IMG/VR virus record: IMGVR_UViG_3300044726_000200
Coordinates: 1 to 41,649 of that record
Length of the DNA: 41,649 nt
From: a virus
Strand: one strand, 5' to 3'
Part shown: piece after piece, positions 12,512 through 19,632 of the stretch
How positions within the stretch are numbered: position 1 is the stretch's first letter
How the letters are laid out: every line of letters starts with the position of its first letter
Translations under genes and position numbers: made by a program
The notes under the pieces: model-generated
Told to the model about the DNA's origin: nothing
The model's database searches: none
The model's input: only the letters and a program-made list of their open reading frames with translations

Positions 12512-13683
12512 ACGACACACCCCCCTTCCCAAGAGGCCATTCACCCCTTGGCATGAGCGTCCTTGAACGCCGCTTCATGTGTCCCGGATCGATGGCGGCC
12601 GAGGAAGGCAGACCCAACACCACCAGCGTTTACGCGAAGCGCGGGACCAATCTGCACGAGGTCGCCGCCGTCTGCCTGCGTCAGAACCTCAACCCCCTGG
12701 AGGTTATCTCCGAAGACCCCGAGGGCGCCGAACTGGTTCTTGCTTACATCATTGAAGTCCAGTCCGCGTATGATCGTCTCCGCGGCGATCTGCTGGTCGA
12801 GCACCCGTTCGAGATCGCGTCCCTGTCCGACCTTTACTGGGGGACCGCCGACGCGGTGATCATTTCCCCGCCGGTCCTCTACGTCGCGGATTTCAAGACC
12901 GGCCGGGGTCACGCCGTCCCCGTCCGCCGTCCCGACGGAAGGGTCAACCTGCAGCTGGGTGGCTACGGTTTGGGGGCGCTGCACGGCCTGCCGGCGGGCC
13001 TCGCCCATGAGATCACGAAGATCGAACTCGTTGTCGTCCAGCCCGCCCTTGGGCCGCCCCAGAGGACCGTGATGACGACGGCCGAGGTGCAGGATCTCGC
13101 CGCCGACCTGATCGAGATCGCGGAACGCGCCCTGGATCCCGACGCCGTCAGGATCGCGGGTGATCACTGCCGGTTCTGCCGCGCCGCTGGCGACTGCCCC
13201 GCGTTCCGCGCCCGCGCCGTCGCGGCCATTGGACTGGAGTTCGAAGTGGAAATCGAGAACGCCGTCACCGTTCTTCCCGATCCGGCGAAGATATCCCGTG
13301 AGCGGCTGGGAGGGATCCTGGAAGGCGCCGAGATCATCGATGAGTGGCTGACGGCGGTTCGCGCCCACGCCAAGGCGCTCGCGGACAAGGGCGAGGAGAT
13401 CCCCGGCTGGAAGCTGGTCGATAAGCGCGGCAGGCGGGTATGGGCCGACGAGCGCGCGGCGATCGCGTTCTTCGAGAAAACACCGGAGGCGTTCGTCGAG
13501 AAACTGCATTCGCCCACGCAGCTGGAGAAAGTGCTGAAACAGCTGAAGCGGAAGAAACCAGCGGAATGGAATACGCTGGTCACGATGTCTGATCCCGGAA
13601 CCGCCCTGGTTCCGGCGTCCGACCCGCGCGCGGCGGTCGCTCCGCGCATCGAGTTTGAACAGGTTAAACAGGAGGAACAATGA
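12508..13683 (+). CDS. DUF2800 protein, PD-(D/E)XK nuclease
   Basis: This 391-aa protein belongs to the DUF2800 family, which has the RecB/Cas4-like nuclease core. GTNLHEVAA (about 47-55) gives the motif I histidine. WGTADAVI (D115) and VADFKTG (D128, K130) give the metal site. CRFCRAAGDCPAF near 220-232, together with C25 (RRFMCPGS), is the layout of a four-cysteine iron-sulfur site as in Cas4 and AddB. It probably trims or resects DNA ends. DUF2800, DUF2815 and polymerase A occur together in many phages, as here. The GTG start overlaps the previous stop; a downstream ATG (residue 16) is another option. Confidence 0.88.
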   Translation: MNDTPPFPRGHSPLGMSVLERRFMCPGSMAAEEGRPNTTSVYAKRGTNLHEVAAVCLRQNLNPLEVISEDPEGAELVLAYIIEVQSAYDRLRGDLLVEHPFEIASLSDLYWGTADAVIISPPVLYVADFKTGRGHAVPVRRPDGRVNLQLGGYGLGALHGLPAGLAHEITKIELVVVQPALGPPQRTVMTTAEVQDLAADLIEIAERALDPDAVRIAGDHCRFCRAAGDCPAFRARAVAAIGLEFEVEIENAVTVLPDPAKISRERLGGILEGAEIIDEWLTAVRAHAKALADKGEEIPGWKLVDKRGRRVWADERAAIAFFEKTPEAFVEKLHSPTQLEKVLKQLKRKKPAEWNTLVTMSDPGTALVPASDPRAAVAPRIEFEQVKQEEQ

Positions 13684-13886
13684 AACCGCATGACAGCATA
13701 ACCGCCGAACGCGTCATGGAGGCGTGTGAACGCCACGCGACCGGGCTGGACAATCCCGGCTTCTGCTTCGCCTGTGGCGCCGACGCCGAGGGTGTCGAGC
13801 CGGATGCCCGCCGATACGAGTGCGAGGCATGTGGCGCGCGTGAAGTATACGGCGCCGAGGAATGCCTCATGATGCTACCCATCTGA
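13680..13886 (+). CDS. Zn-ribbon protein, 68 aa
   Basis: FCFACGAD and YECEACGARE, about 20 aa apart, form a classic four-cysteine zinc ribbon. A strong AGGAGG sits 4 nt upstream of the ATG at 13680, in the leader TTAAACAGGAGGAACA. The start overlaps the nuclease stop. The place between nuclease and SSB-like genes suggests a DNA-binding helper, but that is inferred from fold and context only. Confidence 0.8.
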   Translation: MKPHDSITAERVMEACERHATGLDNPGFCFACGADAEGVEPDARRYECEACGAREVYGAEECLMMLPI

Positions 13887-13911
13887 ACCGTTAACCAAGG
13901 AAAACAGTGAA

Positions 13912-14457
13912 ATGGCCAGCAAACCAACGGTCGCCACGATCCGCCTCGGCCCCGGCAGGCTCTCCTTCCCTTCGTTGATCGAGCCGTCCTCGTTCAATGG
14001 CGGCGACGAGAAATACACCACGACATTACTGCTACCGCCCTCTTTCGACATCGCTCCGGTCATGAAGGCGCTCAACGATTTGTGCGTGGAGGTGTGGGGC
14101 AAGGACATGAAGAAGTGGCCGCCCAATGCCCGTCGTCCCGAGAGTGTCGTCCGCCGCGCCGAGGAGAAAGAGCACATGGCGGGCTACGAGGCGGGCTGGC
14201 ACTTCATCTCCGCCTCGTCGAGGGAGAAGCCGCTCATCGTGGACGCGATGCTTGAACCCGTCACCGACCCGCGCGCGGTTTACGCCGGAAGGTGGGCCAA
14301 CATCAGCGTCCGTCCGTTCGTTTATAATAACATTGGCGTTGGGGTCAGTCTTGGCCTCGGCAACGTCCAGCTGCTGAAACACGACGGCGCCTTTGGACGC
14401 ACCTCGGCGCGCCAGGATTTCGACATCGTGGCGGAAGAGATGGAAGACGAGTTCTGA
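13912..14457 (+). CDS. DUF2815 family, putative ssDNA-binding protein
   Basis: This 181-aa protein has the marks of DUF2815: FNGGDEKYTTTLLLPP near residues 29-44, a central charged helix, FVYNNIGVGVSLGLGNVQLL near 140-160 and an acidic C-terminus ending VAEEMEDEF. The fold is OB-like and related to T7 gp2.5. The acidic tail is how such proteins contact polymerase and helicase. It would coat single strands during replication. The ATG at 13912 has AAGGA 10 nt upstream. Its neighbours, DUF2800 and DNA polymerase A, are the usual partners. Confidence 0.82.
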   Translation: MASKPTVATIRLGPGRLSFPSLIEPSSFNGGDEKYTTTLLLPPSFDIAPVMKALNDLCVEVWGKDMKKWPPNARRPESVVRRAEEKEHMAGYEAGWHFISASSREKPLIVDAMLEPVTDPRAVYAGRWANISVRPFVYNNIGVGVSLGLGNVQLLKHDGAFGRTSARQDFDIVAEEMEDEF

Positions 14458-14468
14458 GGGGAACGATC

Positions 14469-14663
14469 ATGTCCGACGAACCGATGATGCAATTCTTCGC
14501 GTACGAACATCTGCCGCCTCACCTCCAGGAGGTCAGCTCCCGGTTTCACGCTTTGGCGGACTGGATCGTCGCGAACCTGCCGCGTAATCCAGAGCGTACG
14601 GTGGCGTTGCGGAAGCTGTTGGAAGCGAAAGATTGCGCCGTGCGCGCGAAGCTCTACCAGTAG
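14469..14663 (+). CDS. Acb2/Tad1-like hairpin-domain protein (candidate anti-CBASS sponge), 64 aa
   Basis: The protein starts with an aromatic motif (FFAYEHLPPHLQ), then a helix (SSRFHALADWIVANLP), the ERTVALRKLLEAKDCAVRA block and little else. This layout, with an aromatic segment, then an LA-x-x-I/L helix, P-R/D-x-x-E-R/K-T/S-x-A-L-x-K-L-x-E-A, is what I recognise as the Acb2/Tad1-type hairpin domain. Characterised Acb2 proteins bind cyclic di- and trinucleotides made by CBASS and so block that defence. Activity here is inference from sequence form. The ATG has GAGGGG 7 nt upstream. It lies in the replication operon between the SSB-like and polymerase genes. Confidence 0.65.
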   Translation: MSDEPMMQFFAYEHLPPHLQEVSSRFHALADWIVANLPRNPERTVALRKLLEAKDCAVRAKLYQ

Positions 14664-14664
14664 C

Positions 14665-14889
14665 ATGCCAGCACCCGCGCTCACGCCATACGAGCAACGC
14701 CGGGATGCGCTCGCCAGGATACTGGCGGCGTTGCTCATGGAGCTGCGTGACGATCCAACCGGCGCCGATCTGCCCCAGGAGTGCTGGTGGCCGACGCGGG
14801 CCAAGGCCGCCGCGATTCTGTTCCTCATTTCGAAAGGCGAAGAGCATGAGGCGGCGAGGCGTGATCTGGGGCTGGAATGGCGGGTATGA
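14665..14889 (+). CDS. Hypothetical protein, 74 aa
   Basis: This small helical protein begins one base after the previous stop and overlaps the polymerase start in an ATGA. A long helix (EQRRDALARILAALLMELRD) is followed by an ECWWPTRAKAAAILFLISKG segment that may be amphipathic rather than a true membrane span. It is not recognised. The tight spacing suggests it is made with the polymerase in a fixed ratio. Confidence 0.7.
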   Translation: MPAPALTPYEQRRDALARILAALLMELRDDPTGADLPQECWWPTRAKAAAILFLISKGEEHEAARRDLGLEWRV

Positions 14890-16925
14890 CCGACATCAAC
14901 GATCTTCTCTTCCTCGATCTTGAAACCCGGTCAACCGTCGATCTCAGGAAGACCGGCGCGTACGTTTACGCGTCGGACCCGTCCACGTCGGTCACCGTCG
15001 CCCGCCTCGCTCTCGGCGCGGAGGAGCCGTGGGAATGGCGGCCGGGGCGAGACCTCCTCCCGAAATACCGCGACCACCTGGAAGACCCCACGAAAGAGGT
15101 CGTCGCCCATAACGCCCAGTTTGAGCGGTTGATGATCGAGGGCGTCCTCCACCCACGTCATGGCTGGCCGCTCGTGCCGATCGACCGGTGGACCTGCACG
15201 ATGGCCCGCGTCCGCGCCCAGGGTCTGCCCGCCTCGCTCGACGGCGCGGGAATGGCCCTCGGCCTGCCGATCAAGAAAGACGGCGACGGCTGGCGCCTCA
15301 TGCTCCAGATGTGCAAGCCCCGCCGGATGGCGGACGGCTCCCTGGCGTGGTGGGAGGACGCGGATCGCATGGCGCGCCTGTCCGATTACTGCTCCGTCGA
15401 TGTGAAGGTGGAGCGCCAGGTTTTCCGCTCGACATCCGCCCTGACCCAGGCGGAACTCGATGTATGGGATCTGACCGAGACGATGAACGACCGGGGCGTT
15501 CGGTTCGATCTCGATTTCGTCGCCGCGGCCTCTGTCGTCGCCGGGGAGACGGTGAAGCTGCTTAATCACGACATGAACCTGTTGACCGTCGGCGCCGTGA
15601 AGGCCGCGTCGAATGTCGGCGCGCTCAAGAAGTGGCTCATGGGGCGCGGCGTGGACCTGGCCCCGCCGCCGGATCTCGCTCGCGAGGGGGAGCTGCTCGA
15701 CGAGCTGGAAGAAGTCGAGGAGGAAGAGGAGAAAATCCCCGACCTGCGGCGCCGCGATGTCCAGCGCCTGATCGCCGATCCCCGCGTGGGGCCGCTGGAA
15801 AAGGCCGTCCTGAAGAACCGCCTGGAGGCCGGCAAGATCTCGGTCAAGAAACTGGCGGCCATCCATGAGCGGTCGAACGAAGACGGCCGCGTGCGGGGCC
15901 TGCTGGGCTACCACGGGGCGTCCACCGGGCGGTATATCAGCCAAGGGTTACAGATACAGAACTTCCCGCGTGACGTTGTCCACGACTGGGAAGGCCACCG
16001 CGAACTGCTCGACCACGGCGCCGCCATGGTGGACGCGATCGCCGGCCCGCCGCTCGATGTCATCTCGAAGATGCTGCGCGGCGCGATCATTCCGGCGGAT
16101 GGTCACGAGATCGCGGCGGGCGATTTCGCCTCCGTCGAGGCGGTGGGCGTGGCGTGGCTGGCGGGTCAGGATGATCTGGTCGAAGCCTTCCGCGCGAAGC
16201 GGAAGGTCTACGAGGAGATGGGCGGCCGCGTTTACGGGATCGATCCGGCGACGATCAGAAAGGACAGCACCCCCAGACACGTCGGAAAAACACTTTTGCT
16301 TGGCTGCGGCTACCAGATGGGATGGTACAAGTTCCGCGAAACCGTCATCGCCCAGGTCGGTACCATCCTCGCCCCGGAAGAGGCGGAACGCGCGGTCAAC
16401 GTCTATCGCGAGACCTACGCGCGGATCCCTTTACTGTGGCGCGACATGAACCAGGCGGCGCTCGACGCCGCGCGCCATCCCGGAACGACGACCACCGTGG
16501 CGGGTGGACGCATCAGGTTCCGGCAGGACCGTAAGTGGCTGCGGATGCGCCTGCCGTCGGGGAGATACATCTGGTACTCCCAGCCCCTGATCGAGCAAGG
16601 TCGTTTCGGTAACGATTGCGTGACCTACATGGCGGTCAATTCGCTGAACAAGAAATGGGAACGGCAATCAACCTACGGCGGCAGGCTGACGGAGAACGCC
16701 GTGCAGGGCCTCTGCCGCGACCTCCTCGTCCACGCCGCGCTGCGCCTGGAACGGGAGGGCTACCGCCCGCTCACGCTGATCCACGACGAGGTCGTCTGCG
16801 AGCCACCCGCGGGCTTCGGGAGCGTGGACTCTATGTGCGCGCTCATGAGTGAGCTACCGGCGTGGGCGGAGGGCTTCGCCCTGCGGGCGGAAGGCTCGCG
16901 CGGGCCAAGGTATATGAAGTCATGA
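14886..16925 (+). CDS. DNA polymerase, family A with 3'-5' exonuclease
   Basis: This is the phage replicative polymerase, 679 aa. The exonuclease domain shows FLDLET (D11, E13), AHNAQFE (about 74-80) and YCSVDVKVE (Y168, D172), so proofreading looks intact. Polymerase motif A is AGDFASVEAVG (D413), motif B is RHVGKTLLLGCGYQ (about 464-477), and motif C is LIHDEVV (H633, D634, E635). An acidic insert (DELEEVEEEEE, about 272-282) sits between exonuclease and polymerase parts. There is no 5'-3' exonuclease domain. I start at 14886 because the ATG overlaps the previous stop (ATGA); an ATG at 14877 would add three residues. Confidence 0.94.
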   Translation: MTDINDLLFLDLETRSTVDLRKTGAYVYASDPSTSVTVARLALGAEEPWEWRPGRDLLPKYRDHLEDPTKEVVAHNAQFERLMIEGVLHPRHGWPLVPIDRWTCTMARVRAQGLPASLDGAGMALGLPIKKDGDGWRLMLQMCKPRRMADGSLAWWEDADRMARLSDYCSVDVKVERQVFRSTSALTQAELDVWDLTETMNDRGVRFDLDFVAAASVVAGETVKLLNHDMNLLTVGAVKAASNVGALKKWLMGRGVDLAPPPDLAREGELLDELEEVEEEEEKIPDLRRRDVQRLIADPRVGPLEKAVLKNRLEAGKISVKKLAAIHERSNEDGRVRGLLGYHGASTGRYISQGLQIQNFPRDVVHDWEGHRELLDHGAAMVDAIAGPPLDVISKMLRGAIIPADGHEIAAGDFASVEAVGVAWLAGQDDLVEAFRAKRKVYEEMGGRVYGIDPATIRKDSTPRHVGKTLLLGCGYQMGWYKFRETVIAQVGTILAPEEAERAVNVYRETYARIPLLWRDMNQAALDAARHPGTTTTVAGGRIRFRQDRKWLRMRLPSGRYIWYSQPLIEQGRFGNDCVTYMAVNSLNKKWERQSTYGGRLTENAVQGLCRDLLVHAALRLEREGYRPLTLIHDEVVCEPPAGFGSVDSMCALMSELPAWAEGFALRAEGSRGPRYMKS

Positions 16926-17095
16926 GAGCCGTTTGCCTCCTCGGCCTGTTGCTTCTCGCCTCTTGCGTCGTCAGCCAGAAGAATCTGGACATGCGACTGG
17001 GGTGGGAAGAGCAGAACAGGCTCCAGCGCGACATGCTGGAGGTGCAGCGTAAGCAACTATTGTTGAATGAAATACAGCAAGGGCGGCGGCGATGA
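16922..17095 (+). CDS. Small lipoprotein, 57 aa
   Basis: The N-terminus is a short basic start, a hydrophobic core (LLGLLLLAS) and a lipobox-like LLASC, so Cys15 should be lipidated and the mature protein held in a membrane. The mature part is about 43 aa, hydrophilic and helical (LGWEEQNRLQRDMLEVQRKQ). Such tiny phage lipoproteins can be o-spanins (Rz1-like) or superinfection-exclusion proteins. It lacks the proline-rich tail common in Rz1. The start overlaps the polymerase stop (ATGA). It opens a set of membrane/secreted genes at the end of the operon. Confidence 0.7.
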   Translation: MRAVCLLGLLLLASCVVSQKNLDMRLGWEEQNRLQRDMLEVQRKQLLLNEIQQGRRR

Positions 17096-17511
17096 TGATG
17101 GTTCCCGATCTCGTGGGCGATTTGCGCCGCCGGGTCGCGGAGCTGGAGCGGGAGCTTGAAGAAGTTACCACTGAATGGAGTGTTCTGCTCCAGGAACTTG
17201 AAGAGATTGGCTCCCGGCCGTCCCCCGTTTCGGGAGCCGATGACGAGGCGGGCGTGAACCCGTCACGGACTCCCTCCGGCGCGTCGTATGCGCCGGAGGG
17301 TTTTTTAACCAGACAAAAGGATAATCGAATGCAAGCGAAAGAAACGACAATCCGTTACGGTATCGTCAGAGCGGAAGGACCGGACGAGAGCGCCCATTAC
17401 GATATCGTCCGTCATGCCCCCGGACAGGTCGACGAGATCCTGACGCGCGGGGCGACGTACGCGGGCGCCACCGAGATCGTGGCGCTGCTCAACGCGGGGG
17501 TGGGATCATGA
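17092..17511 (+). CDS. Coiled-coil ORF, 139 codons, running through a terminator; may be two genes
   Basis: Three ATGs in a row (17092-17100) overlap the lipoprotein stop. Residues 8-42 form a coiled coil (RRRVAELERELEEV). The frame then runs without a stop through a perfect terminator hairpin (17272-17306) and on into a 60-codon stretch with its own Shine-Dalgarno and ATG at 17329. Either one protein is made from messages that read through the hairpin, or the first gene is cut short by termination and the second is made separately. The middle (residues 50-72) is low-complexity Pro/Gly/Ser, as expected of sequence that is not selected as protein. Function unknown. Confidence 0.5.
   Translation: MMMVPDLVGDLRRRVAELERELEEVTTEWSVLLQELEEIGSRPSPVSGADDEAGVNPSRTPSGASYAPEGFLTRQKDNRMQAKETTIRYGIVRAEGPDESAHYDIVRHAPGQVDEILTRGATYAGATEIVALLNAGVGS
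17272..17306 (+). terminator. Rho-independent terminator inside an open frame
   Basis: CCCTCCGGCGC (17272-17282) pairs perfectly with GCGCCGGAGGG (17290-17300) around a 7-base loop, then TTTTTT (17301-17306). It is a strong rightward terminator at the end of the replication operon proper. Confidence 0.88.
17329..17511 (+). CDS. Hypothetical protein, 60 aa (in-frame start after the terminator)
   Basis: The ATG at 17329 is preceded by AAAAGGATAATCGA, a good ribosome site, just after the terminator. The product (ETTIRYGIVRAEGPDE, then HYDIVRHAPGQVDEI) looks like a small alpha/beta fold and differs from the coiled coil encoded upstream in the same frame. This is my preferred reading for the right-hand part of the 139-codon frame. 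The stop overlaps the next gene (ATGA). Family not recognised. Confidence 0.55.
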   Translation: MQAKETTIRYGIVRAEGPDESAHYDIVRHAPGQVDEILTRGATYAGATEIVALLNAGVGS

Positions 17512-17759
17512 GGGCGCTCACGGTCATCACCTGCCTGGTCCTGATCGGCGCCGTGATCACCATCGTGTTCATGGTGACGGCCGCCCACGCCCAGGTGGGG
17601 CCGAACGGCCCGTGGGCGCCGCGTCCACTGGTGGCGCCGCGTGACGGCGGGAGCCTGCCCGACTGGATGCCCCGGACGTACCCGCCAGGCCATCCGGCGG
17701 TCACCATCCCAATGCCGGTGACGCCGCCGTACCAGCCCTACGTGGCGCCGCGGCCATGA
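17508..17759 (+). CDS. Secreted proline-rich protein, 83 aa
   Basis: Residues 1-28 form a signal peptide with a hydrophobic core (LTVITCLVLIGAVITIVFMV) and a likely cleavage site after AHA. The mature part, about 55 aa, is rich in proline and tyrosine (PYQPYVAPRP at the end) and probably unstructured. It would lie in the periplasm. Together with the adjoining lipoprotein and membrane protein it may act on the envelope, for example as a spanin-like or exclusion protein. The start overlaps the previous stop (ATGA) and is preceded by GGGGGTGGG. Confidence 0.65.
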   Translation: MRALTVITCLVLIGAVITIVFMVTAAHAQVGPNGPWAPRPLVAPRDGGSLPDWMPRTYPPGHPAVTIPMPVTPPYQPYVAPRP

Positions 17760-17932
17760 TCGAAATCCTGGTCTGCCTCTTCGTCGTCTTCGTGGTGCTA
17801 CCGCTCGCCGTCACGTTGCTTCGCTTGTTGTTCCTGTTTCTGGGGCTGGCGGTTCGCGGCCTTGAGCCTCCGCGTCAGCCGTCGGGTCTGCCACCTCACA
17901 CCAAAAGCGCGCCCTGGCGCCCTCAACGTTGA
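17756..17932 (+). CDS. Small membrane protein, 58 aa
   Basis: One or two closely spaced membrane spans fill residues 3-33 (ILVCLFVVFVVLPLAVTLL, then LLFLFLGLAV). A short proline-rich, basic tail follows. The ATG overlaps the previous stop (ATGA). It is the last gene of the rightward operon and its final 10 bases overlap the end of the leftward late operon in a palindrome. It could be a holin or another envelope protein; size and topology permit it, but nothing is decisive. Confidence 0.6.
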   Translation: MIEILVCLFVVFVVLPLAVTLLRLLFLFLGLAVRGLEPPRQPSGLPPHTKSAPWRPQR

Positions 17933-17933
17933 G
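17922..17933. repeat. Palindrome shared by two convergent stop codons
   Basis: CTCAACGTTGAG is a perfect 12-bp palindrome. Its TGA is the stop of the rightward membrane-protein gene and its TCA is the stop of the leftward ejection-protein gene. No T-run lies near it, so the convergent transcripts are not separated by an evident terminator here. Confidence 0.75.
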
Positions 17934-19632
17934 CGTCGAGACCCAGTAAACTCGTGACCGGCACCGCCCGGCTAATGTCGGGCACCGGGGCGCCCAGTGA
18001 TGTGTCGATCACGCGTCGGGCCACTGTTGGGTTGTCCAGCCATGCCCGCAGGGGACGCCCAAATACCATGCCGGGTATGAACCCCGCCGTGGTGGCGAGG
18101 GGGTGCTGCGCGAAGCTGTAAGCCTGCGTGCGTGGTGCCGTGCCGCTTTCGGGAATATGACCAAAGAACTGCTTCCCGATCCGGCCCAGTTCCGTCAATG
18201 GCTCGTTATTGAACGCCACGCCGCTGACCGGGCCGTCGAACTTACGGGATTGATTGATCGTTGATTGCAGGAGCGCCGACGGCTGGATGTCGCCAACCGT
18301 CGACTTTTCCGCCAGGGGGCGGATGGTGTGCATCGCGCGCCATTCCCGGTCCAGGCGCAGCAGGTCGGCGGCGGTGCCGGGCGGGGCGGAGCGGGTGAGT
18401 TGTTGGCGCAGCGCGTCCCTGATCTGTTGTAAATACGGCGCGGCATCGTCTCCCGCGAGTCTCTCGATCTCGGCCAGCGGTCCCTTGGAGCCAGTCAGGG
18501 ATTTGTAGTTCGCCCCGGTGAACCCGCCATGCCTGGCCGCCAGCCCGAACTGATTATTGACCTCTCTGATGGCGTCTCCCACGTAGCCCAGGGTTTCAGT
18601 GTTCCGTAGTCTCGCCGTCGCGTTGGCTCCGACATTCGACAGGTCGTTTATGAGCTGAGGGCCATGCGGAATGGCCGTCACCTGGTTGAGCGCGGCGTCG
18701 TAGCCATTGCTGATCCGGTTTCGCATCGCGGTCATCTCGGCGTTGCCCATCGTGGTCGCGGTGGAACCCGCCTCACGATTCAGAGCCCCCTGGAACTGCC
18801 GTTGCCGCGCCAGCGCGGCGGCATCCTCGCCCGTCCCCGGCAAACGTCGCAAGGCATCCACGAACATCTTAAGCTGCGGATTGGTCATCATGCCGCTGAC
18901 CGGGATATTGATGCCTCTCTGCATCGCCCTGTCGGCCAACGCGGCGATCTCCGGCCGAATACCGCCGTAGAACCCGCGCAGCACATCGATCGCCCTCGTC
19001 AGTCCTCCGGCGACCGGCCCCGCCACGCCACCGGCGATGGCACCCTCGGCGACCTGTTCTCCAGTTGATTTATCAGAGGCGGAAGCGGTCATGGCCGCCT
19101 GCGCGCCGCCCTGCGCCGCGCCTTGCGTCAACAGTCGGAGCGCGGCTGGCAGGCCCTGGGTGGCGAGGCCAATGCCTCTCCCGATCAGGCCGACCGGCCC
19201 CGCCGTCGAGGCGAGTTGCCCGGTGAAGCGCCCCGCCCCAGCGGCGGTGCTGTCGCCGTATTTCTTATTCCACTCGTCGCGGTCGGCGGCGAGACGGGCG
19301 CGCGTGGCGTCCGCGTCCGCCTTCGTGGAGAAGACCGACCCCAGGACGTTCGTGCCCGTATCAGCCGTATCCAGGACGCCGCGTATCAGACCGGAAACAA
19401 GCGGCATTCCCTGGGAACCCGGCTTGCCGCCCCATTCATCCTGGTCCGGTGTCGTCGCCCACGGCACGGGTGCTCCGTTCTGGTAAGCCGTCTTTAGCGG
19501 GCTGGCCTGTCGCTTCTCCGCTTCCACCAGGGGGTCGTAGTCGGACGACGGCGACGAGGCGGCGACGTTCGACGGTGGGTCGTTCGCCTTGATCGCTTCC
19601 GCCAGCGGATCGTAGTCGGGGGCGAGGGCCAT
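17923..19632 (-). CDS. Internal virion/ejection-type protein, 569 aa
   Basis: This is the last gene of the late operon. The N-terminus repeats a short motif (DYDPLAEAIK and DYDPLVEAEK), as often seen in phage inner-virion proteins. Residues about 75-190 are Gly/Ala-rich with hydrophobic helices (GLIRGVLDTADTGTNVLGSV) that could insert in membranes. A long helical region follows. Position after the transglycosylase-bearing protein, in tandem with it, matches the set of three ejection proteins of podoviruses. I infer that it leaves the virion with the DNA to help form the channel. The start overlaps the previous stop by one base (TAATG). Confidence 0.72.
   Translation of the reverse strand: MALAPDYDPLAEAIKANDPPSNVAASSPSSDYDPLVEAEKRQASPLKTAYQNGAPVPWATTPDQDEWGGKPGSQGMPLVSGLIRGVLDTADTGTNVLGSVFSTKADADATRARLAADRDEWNKKYGDSTAAGAGRFTGQLASTAGPVGLIGRGIGLATQGLPAALRLLTQGAAQGGAQAAMTASASDKSTGEQVAEGAIAGGVAGPVAGGLTRAIDVLRGFYGGIRPEIAALADRAMQRGINIPVSGMMTNPQLKMFVDALRRLPGTGEDAAALARQRQFQGALNREAGSTATTMGNAEMTAMRNRISNGYDAALNQVTAIPHGPQLINDLSNVGANATARLRNTETLGYVGDAIREVNNQFGLAARHGGFTGANYKSLTGSKGPLAEIERLAGDDAAPYLQQIRDALRQQLTRSAPPGTAADLLRLDREWRAMHTIRPLAEKSTVGDIQPSALLQSTINQSRKFDGPVSGVAFNNEPLTELGRIGKQFFGHIPESGTAPRTQAYSFAQHPLATTAGFIPGMVFGRPLRAWLDNPTVARRVIDTSLGAPVPDISRAVPVTSLLGLDAQR

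Noticed and set aside
12541-13680. 379-codon minus-strand frame opposite the DUF2800 gene
   Set aside because: Complete overlap with a plus-strand gene bearing nuclease motifs and coupled starts; the minus-strand product has no recognisable domain.
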